Shown piece after piece: positions 13,601 through 24,807 of a stretch of 64,000 bases of DNA (position 1 is the first letter of the stretch; each line of letters begins with the position of its first letter). The stretch spans positions 62,971,378 to 63,035,377 of the forward strand of contig CM060198.1 of assembly GCA_030549335.1 (NCBI GenBank). Direction: 5' to 3'. Below the pieces are notes generated by a model, which was given only the letters and a program-made list of their open reading frames with translations, searched no databases and was not told the DNA's origin. This DNA is from Pontederia crassipes (lineage: Eukaryota; Streptophyta; Magnoliopsida; Commelinales; Pontederiaceae). The position numbers and the translations under genes were made by a program.

Positions 13601-15199
13601 AATCTTGATGTTTCTGCTGTTCCAATATCTGTGGTCTATTGACACACTATATATCATTTTAACTATTCAAAGAAACAAACTTCATTGTTTTAATGGTAAT
13701 CCAAATTAATTCATATTTTCCATTTTCTTTTCTATTCTAATGCTCATATTTGACAGTTCGATATCATCTTGATGAGGATCCAAAGACCTTGAAGGTGTTT
13801 CCGATCCCACTTTGTGACAGCAAAGGCACTGTTTCAGCTTACAATCATATTAGCATCTCACCTGATGCTAAAATTTTGGCTGTTGCTAGTAGTTCGATAC
13901 TGCAATGGTTGTGTGCCGAAACTGGGAGTGTACTCGATACAGTTGATTTAGCACATGAAGGTTAGATGAATTTGTGTTCTATCTACCTTGTTTTGAGGAG
14001 TAATCAATTCCTGTTTTGCATATCTTGTTATCTTGATGTTTATTGAATATTTTTAAACTTTTGGTGCTTGTATGAAACCGTTACTATGCAATGGTGTCTG
14101 AATGGCTCATGTTGCTTGTAATATAGTGTGATCGTTGCAAATCCTTTTGTGAAAATGGAGATGAATACCTAGTTGACATGTTCTTCTAAATTTGTCACCC
14201 ACTGGCTGACTATAAGTTAATAAATTGGATGTGATTTATCTCCAAAATATATGGAAAATGGTGGTTGAGAACAAAATTTTTCTTGGTGTAGGAAATATCA
14301 ATAGATCAGGGTTCTGTAGTCGGTTTAAAATGAAACAATTATATCCTTTTATTAAACATCACCTCTTGTTTCAGCAAATCTTAAATTGATTATATTGGAA
14401 CAGCGTTGAAATATTTGCTATTATCCTTTTTGTCAAGATCTGCATGCATCCTTTCATTCCAACTCTTCTAGTGTGCAAAAGATAAATTTTGGTAGTAATT
14501 GTTTACAAACTGTGAATACTGCTACTGCTCTCTATTTGGTACTTCTCAGTCTGTGATGTTAAATAAAAAAAGTTGTTTTTGTATGTTCCAAAAGTTGAAA
14601 TTCCTTGCGGAAAAGCTGTTATTGTAAATAAAAATGAAACACATACACACAGATTGTTTAGATTCTTTTCATATTTCTAGACTCTTTTGCATTTATAAAA
14701 TGTTTGCATTATAATATTTGTTCTATTCCACTTCAATGTTTGACCATTATGTTGGTTGTAATTTAATCTTCTCTATAGTGACTTCCTATTCTATATTTGG
14801 AAATGCCAACTAATGGCTCTTATAATTTAGGTCATATCACTGGGATTGCTTGGGCGCCTCAGTTGATTCCAATGGGTATGGATCTTTGGCATTAATGTGA
14901 ATTTGCAAGTAGAATGTTTCTGAGTTATCTTTTCCCTGTTCACTGTCGCAAGTTACTACCACAATAACGAATTCCCATACTGGCTAACCACATTGGCTAA
15001 TGAAAATCCAAGAAAGCAGAAACAAAGTAGTTTCAATTTTTGAATTGAATCATTGTCTTACTAATGAGCATTTATTGGTTCAAATCATGGATGCTTCGTG
15101 CTAATATGTACAGGTGGTGCCCCAGCTATGGTTTTGGCCACATCTGGTGACAAAAAAGTGAAACTGTGGTTGGCTCCGGAGGTCCATAGATCTATATGA
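567..15199 (+). CDS. WD40-repeat protein, transducin beta-like 2 (TBL2)-type, 3' part of gene
   Basis: Five exons join in frame: 567-641, 8909-8999, 13757-13960, 14831-14875 and 15114-15199 (TGA at 15197-15199). All four introns have GT...AG borders and the codon phases agree. The 5' exons lie outside the window. The protein reads as WD40 blades: VWEIIYSKDG in the first exon, then GHKSAVTCLCFTPNSEQ across the first junction, ASKDGSLRVWNI in the second, SAYNHISISPDAK in the third and SGDKKVKLWL near the end. This pattern resembles TBL2-like WD40 proteins, which form a beta-propeller scaffold; the cellular role in plants is not evident from sequence. The first two introns (8267 and 4757 bp) are swollen by nested transposons, yet no exon is interrupted, so the gene appears functional. 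The extreme C-terminus after the last WD motif is short (APEVHRSI). Confidence 0.85.
1617..2555. mobile_element. non-autonomous hAT-like element (CAATG family, copy 1)
   Basis: It begins caatgttgtcaaac and ends with the inverted cattg end gattttgacaacattg. Flanking 8-bp duplications are attgtgtt (1609-1616) and attgtgat (2556-2563), 7 of 8 matching. The CAATG terminus fits the hAT YARNG end rule and the 8-bp duplication is typical of hAT. The left half is AT-rich; the right half carries a GC-rich GCGGCGAACAG-type low-complexity block. No transposase is visible. It sits in the first visible intron of the WD40 gene. Confidence 0.75.
2167..2310. repeat. GC-rich low-complexity repeat (gcggcgaacag-like units)
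   Basis: Imperfect 9-12 bp units built from gcggcg and gaacag repeat across this block inside hAT copy 1. They give long but repetitive Ala/Gly/Arg frames on both strands, which I do not regard as genes. Confidence 0.7.
2613..3519. mobile_element. second hAT-like non-autonomous element (different family)
   Basis: The left end starts cagtgcagtgttatcg. The right end, reversed, reads caatgttattagaactgg, so the termini are imperfect inverted repeats. Flanks are ataataag (2605-2612) and atagtaag (3520-3527), an 8-bp duplication with one mismatch. The interior is AT-rich and pyrimidine-rich with no credible protein. It lies 57 bp downstream of hAT copy 1. Confidence 0.6.
3974..3986 (-). mobile_element. 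micro-LINE insertion
   Basis: A 13-bp insert, on the minus strand TCCCTCAAAAAAA, sits between tcactcaaacagatat (3958-3973) and tcactcaatcagatat (3987-4002), 15 of 16 matching. The CCCTCAAAA end equals the 3' end of the nearby LINE copies. Confidence 0.75.
4740..5328 (+). mobile_element. LINE 3' end (zf-RVT region), 5'-truncated
   Basis: A broken frame contains pieces such as RIAPFRTD, a SLLGLCR-like stretch matching the usual F-AWL reading and TRTLLACYVGSL, typical of the zinc-binding region following reverse transcriptase in plant LINEs. It ends with a stem-loop ctctccgttggagag (5231-5245), cttgtacat, then cctttt ccccctcaaaa and an A-rich tail. Frameshifts and stops make it dead. The left border is approximate. 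Confidence 0.65.
6154..6705 (-). mobile_element. LINE 3' end (zf-RVT region), minus strand
   Basis: The poly-T at 6154 marks the 3' tail. Reading leftward, the minus strand keeps a long open stretch with FAAESQDLCLASAVRARW, then CGEAEEDLTHLFFSC and a following WAIWLQRNHV segment, the Cys/His-rich region at the end of LINE ORF2. The 3' stem-loop ctctccagtggagag is at 6252-6266. This copy is less decayed than the one at 4740. It is inserted near the right end of hAT copy 2. Confidence 0.75.
7060..7985 (-). mobile_element. LINE 3' end, longer minus-strand copy
   Basis: Poly-T at about 7060 is the tail. The minus strand reads, across frameshifts, an FWQQEWLPGGPLL segment (about 7950), LHSRVPLKIKIFAWLM (about 7610) and a decayed zinc-binding region. 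The 3' hairpin ctctcaagaagagag is at 7178-7192. Same family as the copies at 4740, 6154 and 52425. No target duplication was resolved. Confidence 0.7.
7130..7144 (+). mobile_element. possible micro-LINE insertion nested in LINE 3' end
   Basis: The insert gccttctaagaaaaa lies between two copies of aactatga (7122-7129 and 7145-7152). The repeat is only 8 bp, so this one is weaker than the others. Confidence 0.35.
8187..8199 (+). mobile_element. micro-LINE insertion
   Basis: The insert ccttctaaaaaaa lies between identical 12-bp repeats ccattattcttt (8175-8186 and 8200-8211). Confidence 0.7.
8268..8383 (+). mobile_element. Au-type SINE, 5'-truncated
   Basis: It carries the Au SINE 3' half (ccgaccccacctagtgggat followed by a TTG-repeat tail) and is flanked by identical 20-bp duplications atcctcaaaccattactgct at 8248-8267 and 8384-8403. 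The first 14 bp (tattaagaaattaa) are not recognisably SINE. The intact duplications indicate a fairly recent insertion. Confidence 0.9.
9210..9221 (+). mobile_element. micro-LINE insertion
   Basis: The insert cttctaaaaaaa is flanked by gatgtgaaagaaat (9196-9209) and gatgtaaaagaaat (9222-9235), 13 of 14 matching. Confidence 0.65.
10376..10450 (-). mobile_element. Au-type SINE, strongly 5'-truncated
   Basis: Reverse-oriented Au 3' end with an aacaacaac tail, flanked by identical accaaatgcaatattac duplications (10359-10375 and 10451-10467). Nested inside hAT copy 3. Confidence 0.9.
10641..10823 (-). mobile_element. Au-type SINE, near full length
   Basis: It runs from the acaacaacaac tail through the ccttatcccactaggtgggg core to the 5' end ggctataaaacataggcgg. 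No clean target duplication was seen. Nested inside hAT copy 3, next to the captured CCAR1-like fragment. Confidence 0.85.
10849..11357 (-). pseudogene. captured fragment of a CCAR1/DBC1-like gene (SHORT ROOT IN SALT MEDIUM 1-like)
   Basis: An uninterrupted 168-residue frame begins MSRAYPSLGSSMVDERKDDR, continues with a long RERERE basic/acidic coiled region, then a motif TPPRIVRDHRGSSS and ends in DERDYLSLSKRYPRLAISPD. This arrangement (charged ER-repeat region followed by the ERDYLS-KRYPRL motif) is characteristic of the middle of CCAR1/DBC1-type proteins, large nuclear transcription co-regulators. Only a segment is present: there is no SAP or EF-hand part, and the frame runs into a stop soon after FTKV, at what may be an old exon end. 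It lies inside a hAT-like element, so it was probably captured from a complete gene elsewhere. The first ATG coincides with the capture boundary and need not be a real start. Whether it is transcribed is unknown. Confidence 0.7.
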
Positions 15200-15732
15200 A
15201 GCTTACACAGGACATTCTGACCAGTTTTGTTGCAGGAGCGCATGCCTAGATGCTTAAGGCTTTTCATTTATGTGTCATGCATAATTTTGAATCATGGCCA
15301 GCTGTGACCCACTTAAAAGAGACAGCATACAGAGTGAAAAACAAAAGACTGTAAAAAGGGAAAAGCAAGGCACAACTTCCTCCTTGCCATTCTCCAAGCC
15401 GATACATGATTCCGGTTGAATTTTCATTTGATGTCCTAGTACTGTGACCGAATCTTAACTTGTTGGTGACACTGATCTTGCTTTTGTTTCGTTTGATGTC
15501 CAATATATCCATTTGTGCTTTACATTTATTTCATCAAAACAGAGTTCTTTATGCCATAGTGTCTTGTTGCGGAAAAAGGAGTCTGTATTCTGTTGAGTAG
15601 TTTTGTTGGTGGAAGATGGTAAGCTTTGAGACTCTTTAGTGAAAAAGCTTTTTCTTACCACTTAAGGTTCTTATTTGGGACTGCATGGGATGCCTGTATT
15701 CAACAATACTCTTTTTTTTTTCTCTCACATCT

Positions 15733-15818
15733 AGTACTTTTAAGTCAGGAAGGCCACAAGCAGCTGAAGCAATTATTGATGGTGGAGAGTCTCTGACCTG
15801 GTGGTCTTCTGCAAAGGA
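15733..15818 (+). other. exon-like segment downstream of the WD40 stop codon
   Basis: A pyrimidine-rich tract ending ctctcacatctag precedes about 86 bp that is open in one frame (it includes QAAEAIIDGGESLTWWSSAK) and ends at cggtatgg, a plausible donor. It could be a 3'UTR exon or an alternative terminal exon of the WD40 gene. I do not recognise the peptide. Confidence 0.25.
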
Positions 15819-16383
15819 CGGTATGGGTTGTGCATTCTGAGAAAAAAAAAAGTTAGCTTGCTGTACCTGTTTCCGCATATGGATAGGTCCTCCTCCAAGT
15901 GTTTGCATTGTGCAACTGGAGGAAGGACAAAGGACGGCAGTGTTATTTTTAATCCTACTTAAAAGCTGCTTACCTCACATGCCACTTAAAACGTTATATA
16001 GAAAAAGAATGGTATCAATCATTTCTGATTTCACAGAGCTCCTGTTGGCTTGATTTCCAAGCTAAAAGCTCCTGGCCTGGTTAATGAAAAACCATGCATG
16101 GAACAATTTGCACCTTGTTTATCTTGATTTTTTTCCCTCCCCAGAAGCAAAATTGGACTGATAACTCCCATGCTTTGAAGAGAGACCCTTGTTTGTCACA
16201 TTTCCCCCTTTCTTTTTTGTTCTTTTATGGCCTGTGTGGTCAGTGGTGAAAACTCTCTCTCTCTCTCTCTCTCTCTATGCTCAATATCCTAAGCTTGATT
16301 TGGTTTAAATTCAAGTCTTTTTCTTGTGAGCAAATGGGGGCCACTTCTGAGCATGGAAATGAAAGCAGTGGCAGTCCTTTGGA

Positions 16384-16404
16384 GGGGAGGGGAGGGGAGG
16401 GGGG
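16384..16404 (+). other. G-quadruplex-prone tract
   Basis: Four or more GGGG runs separated by single A (ggggaggggaggggagg pattern) end in a G6 run. This matches the consensus for an intramolecular G-quadruplex. It lies about 1.2 kb downstream of the WD40 stop codon. Confidence 0.5.
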
Positions 16405-19400
16405 CGTACGTGGGTGTGGTAAAATCTAACATCTCATCTGCCTTAAAAGGCGAAGCCAAGGTAGCACGGTTTTGTGCTATTATCTTTTTTACCCATCCTC
16501 AGCCTCTCATATTTTCAAAGCCACGTTGAACACCACTAACAATTGATTAATTTTAATATTTTCTTTTGTGAAATTGACAATTCTAAAATTGAACATGAAT
16601 TTAATAGCTTTCTTCTATTTTGAAATACAATTCTGTTACTTGATTATGTTCATTAAATTTGTTTTTTTATAAGAAAATTGCTTTTTTATTTTTTCTTACA
16701 CTAAGGATAATTTTTTCAACTTTACGCTGTCTCATGTCAGAGGTACAATATAATTTAATTTCTAGAACTCACTTTTGCTTACCCTAACAATGAATGAAAA
16801 GTAAATAATATAATATAATATATCATAAAATTTCTTTTAATGCAGCTCATTTTCAGCTAAACAAATGGTAGAACAACGTTTTTCTTCGGGGAAAATGTTT
16901 GCCAACTAGGAATTTGAGGTTCAAGGTTTTAAAACTTCAAAATTTTCGGATTGTACAACACTGGCGATCTACATTAGTCGGCAAAGTTCTTGGGCATCGG
17001 GATGGCAACAAAAAAGGATAAATAAAATTTTGAACTGTCAGAGGGATTTCATGAACTTAGGTAATACCATCTTCCTATGTGATGGAGTTAATGGAATCAA
17101 CTAATTTTTGTTCTGCAATCATAAGTTTTGGTGCCCATGCCATCAAGTGAATTGAAGGCATTTTGTCAGTGAAAACTTTGCCACTGCGAGCATTAGAGGC
17201 AGTTATCATAGAAAGGCATTTTTTCCTAGTGGAGACCCCTCAGCAGCTAATCATGTCTAGATGTATTTATTATACTTATTGACTTGGGTGCCCATCCTTG
17301 TGATGGTTTTCAACATCCAAGGGATCTGATCTGTACAATCAAAGACTTCAGGTCCCCAACACTATCTTCATATGCTAATATTGCTAGGCAGTGTGCATTT
17401 ACTAGTCTGCAAGATAAACATGGAATCTTTCCCATTAACTTGGTTGGCATAAAATTCTGGACAATTTTTAAGAATCAAGGGTTATAGATAATAATATGCA
17501 TGATCATGCTAGTTCTCTTAACAAAATCATTTTCTAATCTCGCACTTTCTTCTATTTAAAGTAACATGTAGCACAATGACGCATAACTCCACTGGAAAGA
17601 TAAAAAAAAAAGTTATGAGTTTGAATTTTATCAATGAGGCGTATAAGGTCATTTATTTTTATTTTCAGTATTTACTTTTCTTATATTAAGTCCATGATCT
17701 CTCATTGCTCAAAAAAAAAAAAATCGATACAATCAATTATTAGTATTATGTCTCAGGAATCCATCGAAATTGGTATTCATAGGTTTAATTCATGCAGTCA
17801 TCAATTTGATCACTTCTCTTAACCCCAACTCCCAACTAGCCCCAGAGTTCAGTAAAAAGGAAAAAAAAGGACAGATTTCTTTATGTGATGTTTAATAAAA
17901 ACTATGCATAAAACTGTTCCTTTTAGAGGACAGGGGTGTGCGAAAATGAAAATATTTTTTTCAAACTTTAAACTAAATTAGTTAGATTCACTTTTTGTAG
18001 ACCCAAGCAAATTAACAGTGAGGATAAACAAATTAAGTAAAACAATTTTCTTCCCAGAACCTTATTTGTGAAACACTTGAAGTATTTTTTTTTTTGTGCT
18101 ACCATCCAAATATTCCAACTCTTGACTTCTCTTCAAATTAAATTGACTTAAACATAAGCATAATAACAATTATTTCAAACTTACATAACATTATTAACTA
18201 ATGAGGAACCTAATGCATGATTTTGACGAACTAATGATTTGACCATTTCAACCCGGGAAATATGATAATATAAGAATTCTGCTACAGTTCAAGTTCTAAT
18301 AATACATGTACATATATAAGGATTAGGACACCAAATAGACAAGTTCAAAATGAATACATCTTGATAATATATATGTCCTTTTTCCATTTTCTGTCTACCA
18401 TCAAATGGACAGGTATTGTCCTCTTACACACGTCGTCTAGTAATCTTTTAGTCGTCCTAGAATATTAATATTTAAAGTAATGTAATTTTCAATTTCCAAA
18501 CTAAATTAATTGAGCCAAACCTCACCGATGAAAAAAAAAACATCTTCTCAAATTGTTCGTTGTCTTATGTAATGTAATGTTATGCTACAATGCAAAGTAT
18601 CATACCGAATAATCTCCATATCAAAAAAGCACGTGCTTAGATACCACCATAAAGGTTAGATGTATGTTAATTGTCCCCAAAAATTGTTCTCTGAATGCTC
18701 TCAATTAATCAAAGACCTAAAAGTACCCCCTACTTAACTAAACTAATCAAACACATGCCACCACCACAATAATAAACAAAGCAGGACACGTTGCCATGAA
18801 AAGGAACAAAAAAAAGGAAAAAAGTGATAGGACTCATCATATCCTTTTGATTTGGGTACTACTCAATTTTGTGTGTGGAATGATTCAAATAAAAAAAAGT
18901 TTCGAGAAATGGAAACGAAGTCAGCAAGGGCATCTCGTTAACTACTCAGTTGTCATTAGCCCCACAATTTGTATTAAACTAAGCTTACTACTTTTAGGCA
19001 ACGTAATTACAAAAGTTAATTAATCAAAGGGCACACTTCAAGGTAAAGAATATAAAATTTGGTTCCATGTCTTTTCTTTTGGTCCATTTGCTTTGTAGCC
19101 CCATTAATTGAAGGTGTTGGAAACTCGATGCAGAAGCCGTACGCGAATTAGTGCTAATTAAGAGAAAGATGCTTAATTAGAGTTTTGAATAATTGGAGAT
19201 TAGTTAAATTAATGGTCCATGATTAATATGATATAATTAAAGTTTTTAGGAAGCGTACGGAGAGAGAGGTGGGATGTGGGGGCAATGATTCGGTGTTCAG
19301 AAATGGCAGTGATAACATAAAATATATAAAAAGGGAGTAGTTGATTTTTTTTTCTCAAAAAATTAATAATAAAGAAGGAATCTGAACTCTCAATGACAGA

Positions 19401-20288
19401 AGTAGCTCTAAAAAAGTATTTTTCGAGAAGACATAAAGCCGATGTATTCTTACATGTGATCAAATATTTAAACCATAAACAAACAATATATATATATATA
19501 TATATATATAGTTTTGACAATTCAAGAAAGAAGAATTAGGATACAATGAGATATATGCGTCTTACATATATATGTATAACATAAGGCATATAAAAAAGTG
19601 GAAACAGTTAATTAACATTAATTATATATTGTCTCATATATATTAATATTAATTAGTTTCAGAATATATATATATATATATGTTTATATAGATACATATA
19701 TACATGCTCACATTGAATTTTGAAAATAAATCGTAGTCCCAACCTTTCAAATTTAAAATATATATAAAAAAGCACAACTTAAAAACAAGTATGACATATT
19801 GGGTTTCTTCAATTCCATCCTGAAATTTAAGGGCTAGGTGGAAGACCAAAAATCAAGCATCGCGTCACAAAGATTGATATGCAGATGAACACAAGTTATA
19901 GGGTGAGTATTCATGTCTTTCATGTCATTGTCAGCTATCGTAGATGGTGAATTAATTAACCAAAATGTTTAGCACTTCATCTTGACACCATGTAAATCAC
20001 CAGCGGAATATTATGTATGTATGTATGTAAAGTTAAAAATGTATGAGTGACTTTTGTTGGCATATAAGGTTAAGCACATAATTTAATCTCCTTGTCATGT
20101 TGCACATGAATGGATTAATGAAATGACAAATTGAAGGTGCCTTGTTAGGAGCCAAGAACCAATCACACTTTTTTTTTTCAGCGTGTATCAAATGTTCACA
20201 ACTAGCTAGTTATTTTGGCGTCTTAATCATCTGTTCACATCACAATTTGCAGTAGGTTGAACTTGTATATAGACAACTAAGTTAATTT

Positions 20289-20304
20289 GTTTTTTTCTAG
20301 GAAG
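20289..20304 (-). mobile_element. micro-LINE insertion
   Basis: The insert reads CTTCCTAGAAAAAAAC on the minus strand and lies between identical 14-bp repeats aactaagttaattt (20275-20288 and 20305-20318). Confidence 0.75.
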
Positions 20305-23300
20305 AACTAAGTTAATTTAACTTGTGCGCATGGCCATTAATTTTGGTGCATTCATGTGTCCCTTTTCAATCCTTTTCAAACGGGATTGATTTAGTTCTAC
20401 AGATCCAGAACAAGAAAAATCTCTTTATTAGAATTAATGTTTTTGAAATTTAACTAATTAAAAATTTTCAACAAAAAAACAAACTTGAATTTGCTTAAAT
20501 ATTTGATGTGGACGTTCAAATGGCAAGAGATTCAATTAGGGTGTGCATATGCTCAACCATAATGGTCGTGCATGAACCATACATAAAAGGTTTGGCAAAA
20601 TTAAGGTCACGTCACCCCACCAGAGATGCTACGAGTAGATGAAGAATAGGCTTAACTAAATATTGATGTTATTGTTATCGGAAATAAAAGTATATAAAAT
20701 GATGATAATATATATGTAGGTTAGGGCATGCATGGTACGTAGGGTGGTGGGATGTTGAGTAAACCTAGTTACGTAGGTAGCAGAAGAATCATTTAGGTGC
20801 ATGCATGCATGCATGCATGCTAGTTTGAGACACATCTCAGTTGGTGTGGGGGAGAGCCTAGCTATAAGTTCGCCACATGAAGGATGGAAAAGATGCTGAT
20901 GGATCATTGTTTACTTGCAGCTGCGGCTCCACTGTTGATGATTTTGCACATGTCTCATGAGAAATCTTGCAGTCCAATTTCAATGGCACAGTTCTTTTCT
21001 GACTTGACAATATCGCCTTGTCTCTGGCCATGTCATTTCTGTGTTCTTCCTCTGACAGGAGTTGCACTATCAGAAGCTCCCAACTTTTTTTTCCCTGAAT
21101 AGAAATTAAGTAGTTGCGATTGTAAGATGATTAATCTCATGGTTCGAATTAATAATAGTCTTGAGTCCAAACTTTAGAGAAAATGGACATGGGAGAGACG
21201 ATGATTAGTCACTATTGAAAATACAATTAAAAGAATATTCAAAATCTTTCTCTTTTTTTTTTATGATTTTGCCATCTTTGTGGTTATAATGAATTTAAAA
21301 AAAAAGTAAGGAGTTCATCAGTCAATTCTAAATCTTGTACTTATGAATAGGGAGACGTGTCTTTGCCCATTTTTTTTTCTCTCTTTTAGATCGTTAGAAA
21401 TTTCACTAAGGGCACATCTATATTTTGCTAATTACCTCCTTGTGAAAATCCTTGAATAAGATAATGAGCCAACGATGTGATTGATTGAGAAAAGAAAGGT
21501 GCGCATTCACCCTTACTCTTGTCGAGATCAGGATCCTAAGTAATATTACAAAGGGGTCTTAGCCTTGACGAACCATGTATACTTATTTAATCTCTAATTT
21601 GAATGTATAACCCCCTCCCCCATGCACCCCCAAATTTAACTAAAATTATTTCATAAAGAAAATATTTAGGTCGATATATATAATATTTAAAAATATAAAA
21701 GTTAACCCTCATACGCCAAGTTAAAATTAATTAAATTATTAAACATTATTTGATATAAAATAGTATTTTAATATTAATTAATTGATACTTTTATTTTTTA
21801 ATATTATTTCGCCCACCATGAAAAAAAAATCCTAGGTTCATCCTTGGGTCTTAGCCAATATTTTTGTAATCACAAAAGGTTAATTAGATCATGATCCCAA
21901 CTTTTGAAAAGTAATATTATAATAATTTTGAATAGAAATATCATAAGTAATACAATATAGTGTAAATAATAATAAAGCACTATAATTGATAATTTAATGT
22001 GAAATTATCATTTATTATATATTAAAAATTAATGCTTATACAAAATCACCATCACAAATATATTATCCCTATATTTATATTAATTATATACTAATAGTGA
22101 TGCAAAATTAATTTATTTTATTATAATTTACTCTTAAATTTTGTCTTGGTTTATTTTAATTCTCTTCCCACAATTATTTCTTAAAGATAATTTGTGCCTA
22201 TGATTTTTCATTCAACATTTTTTATTTCTTGAAAATAAAATTCTTGCATATTACATAAATTTTTCGTTAATTTATTTTTTCATTTAAAATTAGAGTTGAT
22301 TGACTTTATTTCTCAAAAGAGTCCTAATTTTAGTCTATTATACCATTAATGTAATGTCCCAAAATTGATTCTCATCATGTGGCAAAGATTGCTCCTAGAG
22401 ATGCCTTTGAAAATGCTATGTTTGACTAAATATTGACCAAGGCTGGTTAATAAATATGCCACATCAGAAAAGCAATTAATAGAGAAAAGATAATAAAAAT
22501 AATAGGAGATAATAATAAAGTGCAAAAGTCTAAGAATTAATACAAATCTTAATGATAAGTTTCATAACAATTACATCAATTCATAGGATAACATAAGAAA
22601 AAAGATAACTAGATAATGGCCATTTTGTTTGTGGTTAAACACCCGATATTCTCGAGAGTATAGAAAAACTCGATGAGAATAGAGATAAGTTGGTCAAAGT
22701 TCATTTTCGATGAAATCACCTAGAAATACACATCACTATATTTATTCTCATTCGAAGGATATCTCTATTGTTCTAAACAACAGAAATCTCTATTCTACTA
22801 CTTTTTCATTTTTTTCACCATTTTTTATTTTTGATATTTAACTATATTATTATTATTAATGTAAACTATTTATAATAAAATACTTTAATTATAAAATATG
22901 AATTTTTTTCCAATCAAACAAGAGATAGAATAAGAATTAGAATATTATATTCTTTAAAATAAAAATTGTTACTCTTTAAAAATTATTCTCTAACCAAACG
23001 ATCCCTAAGTTCATTAGTTTTATCGTCTCTCAAGCATTGTCATTACACACCACTTAGACCACTCATCACTGACATACTCCTACGAGAATCAGACATGAAC
23101 CACTTAGACCGCTCATCAATGACATATTCCTACGATAATCAGACAATGAAGGCAATTCTCTCGTAGTCTTTGTAGTAGTATACAATGTGGATAAATACTA
23201 ATAATATACAATGAATAATTCTTCAATTTAAAATAAAACAAGTAGGTCTCAATTAGAGGCATAAATTTGCATGATGTATAAGAGATCAATGATAACATTT

Positions 23301-24587
23301 GAGAGGCATGATTAGTAAGAGATTAATCAATAATTTTATATTGAGATTCAATGACATATATATAATAATCTGATAACAATGTACAATGTCAATGATCAAC
23401 AATAATTTGTTAACAATGTTCAATAATGATAATATAATTCATTTAATCAATAACAGTATATATGACTTCGATCAATGATTCTGTAATTCCTCATTTTTTC
23501 ATTTTGAATGACTGAATATTTTATATCATTATGGAGCATGCCGTGCAAATAATATAGTCATGTTATGATGATTGGTGGTAAATCACACAAGTACCCTCTT
23601 CTTAAGAAAATTGTATAGCACACTCATTATTAATGAAGAATGGTGATGGTGCACTTGACTTAACATGGCCACCCATTATTTGTCTTTCATTTGGTTAAAT
23701 TCTTAATCATCTTTTCATTATTACAATGTGTTCATTTTATGTTCAATAATTTATTAGTAGGGTTAACAAACAACGCTCCATATCATTGTCTCTACAATAA
23801 TTATAGGTTCAATGAGCAATCAATCATAAATATCATACAATTAGAAAATAAGGTGTGGTGAGACTAGTGTCAAAAACTAATCTAATTCAATCCTAAACTA
23901 ATCATTCAAACCTAATGATGTGCAGAAGCAATAAACCCAGTTGATTATGAAATGTTCTCTAAACATTTTAATCCATGAGAGCCATAAAAATACGCAATGA
24001 TTGTCTAATCACGCTCATATAATATAAAACTCATTTCATTGTAAAGATTTTGTTTACTAACCTTGATTTTTGTCAATATGTTGTTTCCTTATTTTTCAAC
24101 TTTCACTCTAGTCCTCCCTTCCTTCCCTGTTAGGATCTCCAACTTCTTGTTTCCTCTCCAGCAGCTGTGATGTGTCTTGTGGTAGCCGTGTTGAGAGAAC
24201 CAAGGTGAGGGAAGTTAAAAGATCGAGGGAATTAAAAGGGAGTTAAAAATATTAATTTTCATTAGGACCCATAATTCACAAATTATTATGTAATAGTATT
24301 TTTACCCATGTAATGTTGCTGACGACAAAATTCATGATTATAGAAATTCTTACATTTATTTTTTTTCATGTGGCAAATTTTCCCTAGCTATTACAATACC
24401 ATCCCATTTTATTATTATTGTAACAAGTACTAAAGTTGCCATTGTTGAAATATTTATTAGGATATTTCCTTAAACTTGTCCTTCTTTCACAATAAAGTCC
24501 TCTGCACTACTTTCTATTAATTTTTTAACATTTGTTTATCTGCTTGTGAGGATCCAATTATGCTTCTTTGTTATCGGGATAATTCAT

Positions 24588-24807
24588 GAGCCCTCGTTTG
24601 ATTACTATTGTCCTACTTTTGAAATAAGTTTTGTAATTCAAAAGAACATCCAACCTGTTTAACACAGTTGGAGCAAGAAGTTCATGTTCACTTATCTCAC
24701 ATTTTGTTCATATTGCAACAATAAATGTTGTGGGACCCACCTAGCTTAATCAAAAGCTGAGTTGGGAATAAGACCTTAATCCTGATCTTATTCTCAAATC
24801 AAACGGA
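24588..24807. mobile_element. possible MITE
   Basis: The left end cctcgtttgattac and the reversed right end ctccgtttgatttg are near-matching inverted termini about 220 bp apart, resembling Tourist/Harbinger-style MITEs. No clear target duplication beyond gagc was found. Confidence 0.3.

Noticed and set aside
17705..17725. tgctc plus A13, like a micro-LINE end
   Set aside because: No matching direct repeats flank it.
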